DNA of 64,000 nt, from contig NZ_CP016210.1 of the NCBI RefSeq assembly GCF_001682385.1, positions 1,116,001 to 1,180,000 on the forward strand, given 5' to 3'. This document shows, in pieces, positions 47,020 through 56,293 of this stretch. The stretch comes from Azoarcus olearius (lineage in GTDB: Bacteria > Pseudomonadota > Gammaproteobacteria > Burkholderiales > Rhodocyclaceae). The notes beneath the pieces are model-generated. The model was given only the letters and a program-made list of their open reading frames with translations. It ran no database searches and was not told the DNA's origin. How positions within the stretch are numbered: position 1 is the first letter of the stretch; each line of letters starts with the position of its first letter. Both the position numbers and the translations under genes were made by a program.

Positions 47020-49448
47020 ACGCCCGCCGCCGTTTCGAGCAGGGCTGCGAACGCCGGCGCCGGCAGCGGGGCGCCGAATAGCGGGCCCTGCTGGAAGTGA
47101 CAGTCGAGCGCGGAGAGGAAGGCCTGCTGTGCCGGGTCTGCCACCCCGCGTGCCAACACCTCTATCCCGAGCGAGGCCGCCAGGCGCGCGATCGCTTCGA
47201 CCACCGCTTCGGCGTCCTCGTCCTTGCCAACGCCCGCGACCAGTGCCGGATCGAGCTTGAGTGCCTGCACCGGGAAGCGGCGCAGGCGCGGAATGGACGA
47301 CAGGCCACGGCCGAAATCGTCGATCGCGAAGCGGATGCCGCGCTTGGCCAGCGTTCGCAGGGTGGCGAGCGTGACCTCGTCGTCGCTGGCGAGGATGGCC
47401 TCGTCGAGATCGAGTTCCAGCCGCGTCGCCGCCAGGCCGCTGGCCGCCAGCGCCTTGTCCACCGTGGTGGCGAAATCCCCGCGCAGAACCTGTTCGAGCG
47501 CAACGTTGACCGTCACCGCAGGCACGCCCTGCGCGCCTTGGGGCCAGCGCGCCGCGGCGTTGCACGCGGTGACGAGCGCCCAGTCGCCAAAGGCGGCGAC
47601 GAGCCCGTTGTGGCGGGCGGTCGCGACGAAGTGGCGGTACGGAATGAGGCCGAGTTCGGGGTGGCGCCAGCGCAGTAGCGCTTCGCCTGCGCGCACGCGG
47701 CCGCTGCGCGCATCGACCAGCGGCTGGAAATAGACTTCGAGTTGGCGGCGCGTGAGCGCGCCGTGCAATTCGGCGCCGAACTCCGCTTGCTCGATGCCGC
47801 CGCCCTGGCCAGCCTGGTAGCGCTGATGGCTGTTGCCGCCCAACTGGCGGGCCTGGCGCAGCGCGATGCCGGCGTGACGCAGCAAGGTGTCGAGGTCGGC
47901 GCCATCGCCTGGAAACAGTGCGATGCCGATGCTGGCGCTGATCGCGACCTCGCAACTTTCGGTGCGGAAGGCGGGGCCGAGCGCCGCAAGGATGTCGTCG
48001 GCGGCGCGGCTCGCGGCGCTGGCCAGATCGAGTTCGGGCAGCAGGGCGAGGAAGGTGTCGCTGCGCTCGCGGGCAACGACTGCGCCGCGTGGCAAGCTGG
48101 CCTGCAGGCGGCGCGCGATCTGTTGCAGAAAGGCGTCTCCTGTATTGTCGCCATGCTCGCGGTTAACCGCCTTGAACTGGTCGATGTCGATCCGCAACAC
48201 GCCTACGCTGCAGCGTCGCCGGCGGGCCTGCTCGGCGGCCTCCTTGAAGCGGGCTTCGAACAGCCGGCGGTTGGGAAGTCCGGTGAGGATGTCATGGTGG
48301 GCGATGTACTCGGCGCGCGCCTCCGCCTGGCGGCGCGCGGTGAGGTCGGTGAACATCGCCAGGTAATGACGTGCGGCGCCCTGGGCGTCGCGGACCGCCG
48401 TGATCGTGAGCCACTCGGGAAAGATCTCGCCGTTCTGGCGCCGGTTCCAGATTTCGCCCTGCCATTGACCACTGGCTTCGAGGGTCTGCCACATCTCGGC
48501 GTAGAAGGCGGGCTCCTGACGGCCGGAGCTGAGCAGGCGCGGGTTCTGGCCGATCACCTCGTCGCGGCTGTAGCCGGTGATCTCGGTGAATGCGCGGTTC
48601 ACCGCAACGATACGGTTCTGGTCGTCGGTGACCAGGATCGCCTGGCTGGCCGCGTCGAAGACGTCCACCGGCAGATGCAGGCCTTCCGTCGCGGTGTCTT
48701 CTGTCCGCGGCGGCAATACGAGCAGCCGCCAGCCCGCGCGCGGGCCGGCGAGCACGCGGGCGGGCAGCGGCGCGCTGGCGTGCGGCAAGGTGACATGGGC
48801 AAGCGCCGGCTGACCGGGCGCGGGCCAGCTGACGTCCAGATGGTCGGCGAGCGGGCGGCTCAGCACGTCGTCTCGCGTCCGGCCAAGAAGATGCAGCGCC
48901 GCGGCGTTGGCTGCGGTGATGCGGTCGCCGTCGTCCAGCACGAGCACCCCCTGGCTGAGGGCTGCGGCCAGCCGCGGCCACACGGTATCGGCAGGTGTGG
49001 GTGCGGGTTGGGCGGCGGCGGTGGCAGAGGGCAGCGGGCTCAGAATCAGCGCATGGATGCCCGGGCGCAGCCGCGGCGCAGCGATGAAACGAAGCGCTGC
49101 GGTACCGCCCGCCGGCAGCGCGACCGTCAGCGTTCCGCGCATCTGCCCCTGGATGAAGAGGCGCGCACGGGCTTCGATGAAGGCGCGTTCGGAGGGAAAC
49201 AGATTGGCGAGCGGTTGACCGGCAAGCTCGCGGTAGTCGCGCTGCAAGAGGGCGCAGGCCGCGCTGTTGGCGTCGAGCACCGTCTCGTCGCCGGTGATGA
49301 TCAGGCCCTCGTCGAGCAGTTCGAGCAGGGCAAGGTAGACGCCGGTCTCGGCCCCTTCCGAGAGGTCGGGGCGGAAGGGTTCCTTGGGTGCTTCGTCGGA
49401 GTGGTCGTCGCCCCGCGGGCGGCCTGAAGGGTTCATCGGCGGCAGCAT
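47013..49448 (-). CDS. PAS-GGDEF-EAL protein with degenerate catalytic motifs
   Basis: An 811-aa cytosolic protein. Up to three PAS-like regions fill the first 390 residues (the third, VFDAASQAILVTDDQNRIVAVN, with a PAC end). The GGDEF domain reads RSDTF at 462-466 in place of GGDEF, so cyclase activity is unlikely. The EAL domain keeps EALLRW (E589) and DDFGRGLSS, but ELTES reads LDLDEAIL and the EVxAEG motif reads EVLARGV, losing a key Glu, so phosphodiesterase activity is doubtful. It may be a c-di-GMP sensor or a protein-interaction scaffold. ATG 49436 is an alternative start. Confidence 0.88.
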   Translation of the reverse strand: MLPPMNPSGRPRGDDHSDEAPKEPFRPDLSEGAETGVYLALLELLDEGLIITGDETVLDANSAACALLQRDYRELAGQPLANLFPSERAFIEARARLFIQGQMRGTLTVALPAGGTAALRFIAAPRLRPGIHALILSPLPSATAAAQPAPTPADTVWPRLAAALSQGVLVLDDGDRITAANAAALHLLGRTRDDVLSRPLADHLDVSWPAPGQPALAHVTLPHASAPLPARVLAGPRAGWRLLVLPPRTEDTATEGLHLPVDVFDAASQAILVTDDQNRIVAVNRAFTEITGYSRDEVIGQNPRLLSSGRQEPAFYAEMWQTLEASGQWQGEIWNRRQNGEIFPEWLTITAVRDAQGAARHYLAMFTDLTARRQAEARAEYIAHHDILTGLPNRRLFEARFKEAAEQARRRRCSVGVLRIDIDQFKAVNREHGDNTGDAFLQQIARRLQASLPRGAVVARERSDTFLALLPELDLASAASRAADDILAALGPAFRTESCEVAISASIGIALFPGDGADLDTLLRHAGIALRQARQLGGNSHQRYQAGQGGGIEQAEFGAELHGALTRRQLEVYFQPLVDARSGRVRAGEALLRWRHPELGLIPYRHFVATARHNGLVAAFGDWALVTACNAAARWPQGAQGVPAVTVNVALEQVLRGDFATTVDKALAASGLAATRLELDLDEAILASDDEVTLATLRTLAKRGIRFAIDDFGRGLSSIPRLRRFPVQALKLDPALVAGVGKDEDAEAVVEAIARLAASLGIEVLARGVADPAQQAFLSALDCHFQQGPLFGAPLPAPAFAALLETAAGVQ

Positions 49449-49545
49449 GTCCAGGATTTTCCGGTGTTCCCCGCACTTATCGGCGGGTCACCAGAATACT
49501 TGAAGCGCTGCCGCGCCAGCCCCGGAATAGCCGGGGGAGGCGGCC

Positions 49546-51030
49546 CTATTTCCGCCCGAGACCGCCCAGCAGGAAGGCGATCGGCCGTTGGCCGCGACGC
49601 GGCGTGCCGGCTTCGGCGGGGCTGGCGTCGGGGGCGGCGCCTTCGGCCAGCGCCACGGGCTTGGCGACGTAGGGTTTGCTGAAATCGAAACCGTCCGGGG
49701 CGATCGTGGACCGCGGCGGGCGCTTGGCCACGACGTTGCGGGCGCCGCGATCCTCGCGCGGGGCGCGCTCTTCGCGCGGCGGGCGTTCTTCGCGGCCGCC
49801 GCGCGGCTCGCGCCGGGGGCGTTCGTCGAAATCCTCGACCGGGCGGCGGCCCCTGTGGGCGCGGCTGCCGGCTTCGAAGAAATCGGGGTCGGGCTCGAAG
49901 CCGGGCACCACTTCCTGCGGAATCTCCAGCTTGATCAGCTTCTGGATGTCGGCCAGCAGGTGCTTTTCTTCGGTGCATACCAGCGACACCGCGTTGCCCT
50001 GGTGGCCGGCGCGGCCGGTGCGGCCGATGCGGTGCACGTAGTCTTCCGCGGTGTGCGGCAGCTCGTAGTTGATGACGTAGGGCAGCTCGTCGATGTCGAT
50101 GCCGCGTGCGGCGACGTCGGTGGCGACCAGCACGCGCAGCTTGCCCGCCTTGAAAGCTTCCAGCGTTTCGGTGCGCTGCTGCTGGCTCTTGTCACCGTGG
50201 ATCGAGTCGGCCGAGATGCTGTGGCGTTCGAGGAAGTGGGCCAGCCGGCCGCATACCAGCTTGGTGTCGACGAAGACCAGCGCCTGCGTGTCGGGCTGGT
50301 GGCGCAGCAGATGGGCGAGCAGGTTGCGCTTCATGCCCGACGACACCGGGTGCACGCGGTGGGTGATCGTCTCCGACACCATGTTGCGCCGCGCGACTTC
50401 GATCAGCTGCGGGTTCTTCAGCATCTGGTCGGCGAGCTTCTTGATCTCGTCCGAGAAGGTGGCGGAGAACAGCAGGCTCTGGCGGCTGGCCGGCAGCAGC
50501 GCGAGGATGCGCTTGATGTCGGGGATGAAGCCCATGTCGAGCATGCGGTCGGCCTCGTCCAGCACCAGCATCTCGACCTGGGTGAGGTTGATCGTCTTCT
50601 GCTGCACGTGGTCCAGCAGTCGGCCGGGGGTGGCGATGACGATTTCGATGCCGCGGCGCAGTTCCTGGATCTGCGGGTTCATATCCACCCCGCCATAGAT
50701 GCAGGTGGCGCGCAGCGGCAGGTGTTTGCTGTACGTCTTAACTGATTCGTACACCTGCATCGCCAGTTCGCGCGTCGGCGCGAGGATGAGCGCGCGCGTC
50801 TGGTGGCGTGCCGGCGAGGTGCTGGTGTTGGCGTGGCGTGCCAGGCGATGCAGCAGCGGAAGCGTGAAGCCGGCGGTCTTGCCGGTGCCGGTCTGGGCGC
50901 CGCCCATGACGTCGTTGCCGGCGATGACGATGGGGATGGCCTGGCGCTGGATCGGCGTCGGCTCGGTGTAGCCGGCGTCGGCTACTGCGCGTTGCAGTTC
51001 GGGGATGAGGCCGAGGTCGGCAAAACTCAT
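49546..51030 (-). CDS. rhlE: DEAD-box ATP-dependent RNA helicase, RhlE type
   Basis: A 494-aa helicase with the full set of DEAD-box motifs: Q motif (GYTEPTPIQRQAIP), AQTGTGKT, PTRELA, GG, TPGRLLDH, VLDEADRMLD, SAT, and HRIGRTGRAG. The C-terminal 120 residues are Arg/Glu/Gly-rich and low in complexity, typical of RhlE-type tails that bind RNA. ATG 51030 gives the family start MSFADLGL. It probably acts in ribosome assembly or RNA turnover. Confidence 0.93.
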   Translation of the reverse strand: MSFADLGLIPELQRAVADAGYTEPTPIQRQAIPIVIAGNDVMGGAQTGTGKTAGFTLPLLHRLARHANTSTSPARHQTRALILAPTRELAMQVYESVKTYSKHLPLRATCIYGGVDMNPQIQELRRGIEIVIATPGRLLDHVQQKTINLTQVEMLVLDEADRMLDMGFIPDIKRILALLPASRQSLLFSATFSDEIKKLADQMLKNPQLIEVARRNMVSETITHRVHPVSSGMKRNLLAHLLRHQPDTQALVFVDTKLVCGRLAHFLERHSISADSIHGDKSQQQRTETLEAFKAGKLRVLVATDVAARGIDIDELPYVINYELPHTAEDYVHRIGRTGRAGHQGNAVSLVCTEEKHLLADIQKLIKLEIPQEVVPGFEPDPDFFEAGSRAHRGRRPVEDFDERPRREPRGGREERPPREERAPREDRGARNVVAKRPPRSTIAPDGFDFSKPYVAKPVALAEGAAPDASPAEAGTPRRGQRPIAFLLGGLGRK

Positions 51031-51227
51031 GGGCGCCTTTCTGGTTGGCGGCCTTGCGGTGGATGGTGCCGCTCCGGGCGGCGGGAGGAACATGGACCGG
51101 GAGCGGAACCGCCCCGGAAGCGCTCGCGCCAGCCGGCAGGCCGGGTGCATGGAAAGCGGCGATTATACACGTGCACCGAAAATCGTTTCGTGACAAGTGC
51201 TTCCGACGGCTTTCCCCGGCGCGGGGC

Positions 51228-52322
51228 TCACTTCTTCAGGGTGAGATAGGCGGTGACTTCCTCGCGGTCGTGGTAGAGCTGCTTGATCCGCAGGTCGAAG
51301 GGGCCGACGCTGGCCAGCCGCTTGCGGATGAGTTCGCGGCACTGTTCGACCGCTTCGAGGCGCCGCTTCATCGGCAGCTTGAGATTGAAGATGGTGTGGC
51401 GGCAGCGCCCGGTGGCGATCCATTCGGCCATCAGCGAGGCGATGCGGCTGGGTTGCTCGACCATGTCGCACACCATCCAGTCCACCGGCCGTTGCGGCCG
51501 CCAGGTGAAGCCGTCGGCCTTGAGGTGTTCGACCATCTCGGTGGCCATCACGGTGTCGCGCAGCGGGCCGTTGTCGATCGCGGTGACGCGGATGCCGCGC
51601 TGGGCGAGCTGCCAGGTCCAGCCGCCGGGCGCGGCGCCGAGGTCGACCGCGCGCATGCCGGCGCGCAACAGGGAATCGCGTTCCTCGTCGCTGAGCAGGG
51701 TCATGATGGCCTCGGCGAGCTTCAGCGTGGACCGGCTGGGTGCGTTGGAGGGCATGCGCAGGCGCGGAATGCCCATCGGCCACGGCGCGCAGCGGTCCTT
51801 GAGGCCGGCGGCGAGCCAGGCGCTGGTGGCGGTGGGAAACATCACGTGCAGCACCGGGAAGCCCGGCTTGCCGAGCCGCAGCGCGCCCACCTTTTCGAGT
51901 TCGCGCGTGAGCGGTTCGGTGAAGCGGCGGCAGAAGCCGGAGCGTTGCTTGGCCTCGTCGGTGTCCGGGGTTTCGAGCACAACGCCGGAAAAACGCTGGC
52001 CGGAGCCCTTGACCATATCCACCAGGGGGCGCGCCCGGTCGCGTTCGGGCAGGTCGTCGATGCGGTCGAACCAGGGCAGCAGCTGGCGGGCGAACACCGG
52101 CTTGCGCCAGTCGGCGAATTCGCCGAGCTTGATCACCGGCACCGGTTCGAAGGTCTCGAACGCGGCGTAGCCGCTGCCCGGCTCGGTGCGCACATAGCCG
52201 ATCAGGCCGGCGTCGGCGGCGAGGTCGTCGATCTCCGCAGCGAGTTCCTTTTCGAAGCCGGCGCGGCAGTAGGCGAGCAGGCCGGACACGGAAAAGCTGG
52301 AGGCGGGGGCGTGGGAGGACAT
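51228..52322 (-). CDS. rlmM: 23S rRNA 2'-O-ribose methyltransferase RlmM
   Basis: A 364-aa enzyme of the RlmM family (formerly YgdE), which methylates C2498 of 23S rRNA with AdoMet. The N-terminal THUMP-like part is followed by the Rossmann methyltransferase with VDLGAAPGGWTWQLAQRG and the catalytic-region residues in VDWMVCDMVEQP and FNLKLPMKRR. It lies upstream of rhlE on the minus strand. Confidence 0.93.
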   Translation of the reverse strand: MSSHAPASSFSVSGLLAYCRAGFEKELAAEIDDLAADAGLIGYVRTEPGSGYAAFETFEPVPVIKLGEFADWRKPVFARQLLPWFDRIDDLPERDRARPLVDMVKGSGQRFSGVVLETPDTDEAKQRSGFCRRFTEPLTRELEKVGALRLGKPGFPVLHVMFPTATSAWLAAGLKDRCAPWPMGIPRLRMPSNAPSRSTLKLAEAIMTLLSDEERDSLLRAGMRAVDLGAAPGGWTWQLAQRGIRVTAIDNGPLRDTVMATEMVEHLKADGFTWRPQRPVDWMVCDMVEQPSRIASLMAEWIATGRCRHTIFNLKLPMKRRLEAVEQCRELIRKRLASVGPFDLRIKQLYHDREEVTAYLTLKK

Positions 52323-52440
52323 CGGGCGGGGCCTTGGGCGTGCTGCAGTATCATGCTGCGAAGCGGCGCATCATAAGGTGCCGCGCCACGGCAGGCGAGT
52401 GTCGCCAGTCGGTTTTATGGCAACAGGAGATCCGTCCCCG

Positions 52441-53493
52441 ATGCTGCAGCGTTCCATGGAATACCGCGTACTGGGCCGCAACGGCCCGCGTGTCTCTGCG
52501 ATCTGCCTCGGCACCATGACCTTCGGCCAGCAGAACAGCGAGGCCGAGGCGCACGAGCAGCTCGACTTCGCCCTTGCCCAAGGCATCAATTTCATCGACA
52601 CGGCCGAGATGTACCCCGTGCCCGCGCGGGCGGAAACCAGCGGCACCACCGAGCGTTTCGTCGGCAGCTGGCTGGCGCGCCAGGCGCGCGAGCGCATCGT
52701 GCTGGCGACCAAGGTGGCGGGGCCGGCGCGCAGCCTGGGCTGGATCCGCGGAGGCCCGCTCGCGCTCGACCGCGTCAACATCCGCGAGGCGGTCGAGGGC
52801 AGCCTGCGCCGCCTGTGCACCGACTATATCGATCTTTATCAACTGCACTGGCCGGAACGCAATCAGCCGATGTTCGGCCAGTGGCAGTACGAGCCGGACA
52901 AGGAGCGCGAGTGCACATCGATTCGCGCCCAGCTCGAGGCGCTGGCCGAACTGGTGGACGAGGGCAAGGTGCGCTACGTCGGCCTGTCCAACGAGCATCC
53001 GTGGGGCGTGATGGAGTTCGTGCGCCTGGCCGCGCTGCACGGCTTGCCGCGGGTGGTGTCGACGCAGAACGCTTACAGCCTCCTCAATCGTGTGTTCGAG
53101 TACGGCCTGGCCGAAGTCTGCCACCGCGAGTCGGTGGGTCTGCTGGCGTACTCGCCGCTGGCGTTCGGGCACCTGACCGGCAAGTACCTCGCCGATCCGC
53201 AGGCGCCGGGCAGGCTGAGCTTGTTCGAGCAGTTCGGCCAGCGCTACGGCAAACCCAATGTGGTGCCGGCCGCTCGCGCCTACGCGGAACTTGCCGCCGA
53301 GCGCGGGCTGACGCCCGCGCAGCTCGCGCTCGCCTTCACCTATCGACGGCCGTGCGTGGCGAGCACCATCATCGGTGCGACGACGATGGCGCAACTGAAG
53401 GAAAACCTGTCAGCGTGGGATGTGCCGCTGGATGCGGAGCTGGTGTCTGCGATCGACGCCATCCACCTGCGCTACACCAATCCGGCGCCCTGA
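52441..53493 (+). CDS. tas: NADP(H)-dependent aldo/keto reductase, Tas-like
   Basis: A 350-aa reductase close to E. coli Tas. Landmarks are SAICLGTMTFGQQNSEAEAHEQL, the catalytic Tyr in DTAEMYPVP, the lysine in VLATKVAG and LYQLHWPERNQP. I chose ATG 52441 (MLQRSMEYRVLG) with AGGAG upstream; 52378, 52417 and 52456 are alternatives. The physiological substrate is unknown. Confidence 0.9.
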   Translation: MLQRSMEYRVLGRNGPRVSAICLGTMTFGQQNSEAEAHEQLDFALAQGINFIDTAEMYPVPARAETSGTTERFVGSWLARQARERIVLATKVAGPARSLGWIRGGPLALDRVNIREAVEGSLRRLCTDYIDLYQLHWPERNQPMFGQWQYEPDKERECTSIRAQLEALAELVDEGKVRYVGLSNEHPWGVMEFVRLAALHGLPRVVSTQNAYSLLNRVFEYGLAEVCHRESVGLLAYSPLAFGHLTGKYLADPQAPGRLSLFEQFGQRYGKPNVVPAARAYAELAAERGLTPAQLALAFTYRRPCVASTIIGATTMAQLKENLSAWDVPLDAELVSAIDAIHLRYTNPAP

Positions 53494-53500
53494 CGCGCCT

Positions 53501-53875
53501 TCAGTGCTGGGCGGCCCGCGCCGCGGCGGGCGCTTCCGCCGCTTGGGCGGGAGCCGCCTTGGGCTGCGGTGGCACCTGGGGCAGCTGCGACGGAACGACG
53601 TCGAGCTTGTGCTCCATCATGTAGTCGTTCATGTCGCGCCAGCCGGCAAACACCGCGGCTTTTTGCGCGCCGGGGTTGAGGACGTAGCAGTCTTCCAGCG
53701 ACCGTCCGGCGTGGCGGCAGGCGCTGCCGATCGCGCGGCCTTCGGCATCGGCCTGCGCGGCTTCCTTCTTCGGATTCGGAAGTTCGAGCAACTCGCCGAC
53801 CTGCTCGCACGCCGTCAGGAGCGGAAGCGCAAACAGGATGGCCGGCAGGAGTGGGAAACGACGGATGGCGCGCAT
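53501..53875 (-). CDS. Hypothetical lipoprotein
   Basis: A 124-aa protein with a lipoprotein signal (MRAIRRFPLLPAILFAL, lipobox LLTAC). The mature part has GSACRHAGRSLEDCYVLNPGAQKAAVFAGWRDMNDYM with two further Cys, then an Ala/Pro/Gln-rich tail. I do not recognise the family. The frame is open further upstream to 54226, but the lipoprotein signal fixes ATG 53875. It diverges from ugpB and converges with tas. Confidence 0.72.
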   Translation of the reverse strand: MRAIRRFPLLPAILFALPLLTACEQVGELLELPNPKKEAAQADAEGRAIGSACRHAGRSLEDCYVLNPGAQKAAVFAGWRDMNDYMMEHKLDVVPSQLPQVPPQPKAAPAQAAEAPAAARAAQH

Positions 53876-53969
53876 GGAGGCAGACGGTTGGCAGGTTTGA
53901 CTTCTATAACGACAGCAGGCGCCAAAGCTTGATCCGGAAAATGGGCGTCTTCCGTAAGCTTGCTCACAC

Positions 53970-54005
53970 GCTTTAACGTCGCTTTGACGGTAGCGGAAAT
54001 ATAAT
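53970..54005 (+). promoter_or_regulatory. Candidate Pho-box promoter of ugpB
   Basis: Two 11-bp direct repeats, GCTTTAACGTC (53970-53980) and GCTTTGACGGT (53981-53991), agree at 8 of 11 positions. A perfect TATAAT (54000-54005) follows. PhoB-activated promoters have 11-bp repeats in place of the -35, about 10 bp before the -10, as here. Agreement with the E. coli unit CTGTCAT is only partial (4 of 7 in each). Confidence 0.45.
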
Positions 54006-54067
54006 CGCAGGCGCTCCCGGCGGTGTCGGTCGACGCCACCTTCCTTTTGTTTCACGAACGAACATCC

Positions 54068-55366
54068 ATGAACCTGCGAACCCTCAAGATCGGATTGCTC
54101 ACTCTCCCGCTGGCGCTGGCCGCCGCGCTGCCGGCCATGGCCGCGTCCTCCAAGCCAGCCCCGGCAAAGGCGGCCAAGGCCCCCGCGGCGCCGGCAGGGC
54201 CGGTCGCGATCGAACTCTTCCACCACCTGCCGGCCGATCGCGCCGAGGCGCTTAAAGGCCTGGTGGCACGTTTCAATGCGCAGAACAACGATGCCCAGGT
54301 TGTTCTGGTGGAGCGCGACTGGCGCAGCGGCGACGCTCCGGATCTGTTGATCCTGGAAGGCGATGACGAGGAGAGTTTCCTAGCCGGCAAACCGCGCTAC
54401 AAGCCGGTGCATGCGCTGATGAAGGAAGCCGGCGTGCCGCTGCAGACCTTGCGCCCGCCCGCGATGATGACCCGCACCCCCGTGGATGCGAAGGGGCAGG
54501 TGCTGGCGTTGCCGATCGGGCTGACGACGCCGGTGCTGTTCGTGAACCGCGAGGCCTTCCGCCGCGCCGGCCTCAATCCCGACAGCGCCACGATGTCCAC
54601 CTGGTTCGACCTGCAGCAGACGCTGGGCCGTCTGGCCGGTAGCGGGCACCAGTGCCCCTATACGGTTGCCGAGCCCGCGCGCGTGATGGTCGAGAACCTC
54701 AGCGCCTGGCACAACGAGCCGGTCGCCGCGGAGCGCGGCAAGGCCCAGGCGCCGTCGTTCAACGGCATGTTCCAGGTCAAGCACGTCGCGATGATGGCCA
54801 GCTGGTATCGCGCCCGCTATCTGCAGATCTTCGATCGCGCCGATGCCGAGCGCCGCTTCGCCGCCGGTGAATGCGCCGTGATCGCGGCACCGTCGGCCAG
54901 CTGGACGGATTTCCGCAAGGCTGGAGCCGACGTCGGTGTGATGCGCCTGCCCTACTACGACGACTTCCCGGGCGCACCGCAGAACACGATTGCAGACGGT
55001 CCCGCGCTGTGGGCCGCTGCGGGGAAGAAGCCCGCCGAGTACAAGGTCGCGGCGCGCTTCGTGAGCTTCTGGCTGCAACCGGAAAACCAGGTCGCCTGGC
55101 AGCGCGAGACCGGCTACCTGCCGCTCAATCGCGCCGGCCTGCTGGCCGCGCAAAGCGATCTGCTCGGGCCGGACCTGGAGAACGTCCGGGTTGCCGTCGC
55201 CCAGCTGACCAACAAGCCCGCGACCGCCGCGTCCTCGGCTCAGCCGGTCATGCAGCGTGAGAAGGTGCGTCGCATCCTCGACGAGGAACTCGCCGCGGTG
55301 TGGGCCGATCGCAAGCCGGCCAAGGAAGCGCTCGACACCGCCGTGGCGCGCGCCTCCGGCATCTGA
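54068..55366 (+). CDS. ugpB: ABC transporter substrate-binding protein, UgpB-like
   Basis: A 432-aa periplasmic binding protein with a signal peptide (MNLRTLKIGLLTLPLALAAALPAMA) and an Ala/Pro/Lys linker. It resembles UgpB (sn-glycerol-3-phosphate binding): ELFHHLPADRAEALKGLVARFN, LPIGLTTPVLFVNREAFRRAGL, FNGMFQVKHVAMMASW and SFWLQPENQVAWQRETGYLPL. ATG 54068 begins at the signal peptide. The permease and ATPase genes ugpA, ugpE and ugpC are not adjacent; only ugpQ follows, 4 bp downstream. Confidence 0.85.
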   Translation: MNLRTLKIGLLTLPLALAAALPAMAASSKPAPAKAAKAPAAPAGPVAIELFHHLPADRAEALKGLVARFNAQNNDAQVVLVERDWRSGDAPDLLILEGDDEESFLAGKPRYKPVHALMKEAGVPLQTLRPPAMMTRTPVDAKGQVLALPIGLTTPVLFVNREAFRRAGLNPDSATMSTWFDLQQTLGRLAGSGHQCPYTVAEPARVMVENLSAWHNEPVAAERGKAQAPSFNGMFQVKHVAMMASWYRARYLQIFDRADAERRFAAGECAVIAAPSASWTDFRKAGADVGVMRLPYYDDFPGAPQNTIADGPALWAAAGKKPAEYKVAARFVSFWLQPENQVAWQRETGYLPLNRAGLLAAQSDLLGPDLENVRVAVAQLTNKPATAASSAQPVMQREKVRRILDEELAAVWADRKPAKEALDTAVARASGI

Positions 55367-55370
55367 CGCG

Positions 55371-56120
55371 ATGACGATCGGCTGGCCGCTGCCGCGCGTA
55401 CTCGCGCACCGCTGCGGCGGCCGCCTTGCCCCGGAAAACACGCTCGCGGGCCTCAACGCCGCAGCTGCCCTCGGCTGCCGCGGCGTCGAGTTCGACGTGA
55501 TGCTGAGCGCCGACGGCATACCGGTGCTGATCCACGACGAAACGCTGGAGCGCACGACCGATGGCAGCGGTCCGGTGGGCGAGACCACATACGGTGCGCT
55601 TGCCTGCCTCGACGCCGGCAGCCGGTTCTGCGCCCGATTCGCCGGAGAGCCGGTGCCGCGGCTCGACGCCGCGCTGGCGCGCTGCGCGGCGCTGGGGCTC
55701 GCCGTCAATCTGGAACTCAAGCCTTCCACCGGCTGTGAAGCCGAAACCGGTGCGGTGGTGGGGCGTGCGCTGACTGCAAACTGGGCGACATTTGCGCCGC
55801 ACCTGGTGCTGTCCTCTTTCTCGGAGCGCGCACTTGTTGCGGCCGCTGACGCAGCGCCGGGTTTTCTGCGTGCGCTGCTGGTGGAGCGCGTTCCGGCCGA
55901 CTGGCGCGACCGCTGCGCCGCCCTGGGGGCGGTGGCGTTGCACGTTTCGTGTGAGGGCCTGGACCCGGGCGACGTGACCGCCATCCGCGCTGCCGGACTG
56001 CACATGGCGATCTACACCGAAAACAGCCCGGCGCGCGCCGCACAGTGGCTGGCGCTCGGCGTCGACACCGTGGTGACCGACCATCCCGAGCGTTTCCTGG
56101 CCCCACCTTTCGTCCAATGA
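55371..56120 (+). CDS. ugpQ: Glycerophosphodiester phosphodiesterase
   Basis: A 249-aa cytosolic GDPD that hydrolyses glycerophosphodiesters to glycerol-3-phosphate and an alcohol. Catalytic landmarks are AHRCGGRLAPENTLAGL, GVEFDVMLSADGIPVLIHDETLERTTDG and NLELKP. No signal peptide is present. It is 4 bp after ugpB, as in Ugp operons, so the pair probably handles phospholipid-derived glycerophosphodiesters as phosphate or carbon source. Confidence 0.93.
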   Translation: MTIGWPLPRVLAHRCGGRLAPENTLAGLNAAAALGCRGVEFDVMLSADGIPVLIHDETLERTTDGSGPVGETTYGALACLDAGSRFCARFAGEPVPRLDAALARCAALGLAVNLELKPSTGCEAETGAVVGRALTANWATFAPHLVLSSFSERALVAAADAAPGFLRALLVERVPADWRDRCAALGAVALHVSCEGLDPGDVTAIRAAGLHMAIYTENSPARAAQWLALGVDTVVTDHPERFLAPPFVQ

Positions 56121-56293
56121 CGCTCGCACTTCACGCCGCGGCACTTCCCCGTATGCCCTGCCGACACACCGGGCGGGCCTGCGCCGGCACGTTCACAATC
56201 TTACTTTCGGAGTAGGGCTTCCGCCCGGAGGCCGTGTTGACGCGCGTTGTCGGGCACCCCTACCATCCCGGTTTTTCCACGAGCACCGCCGTC

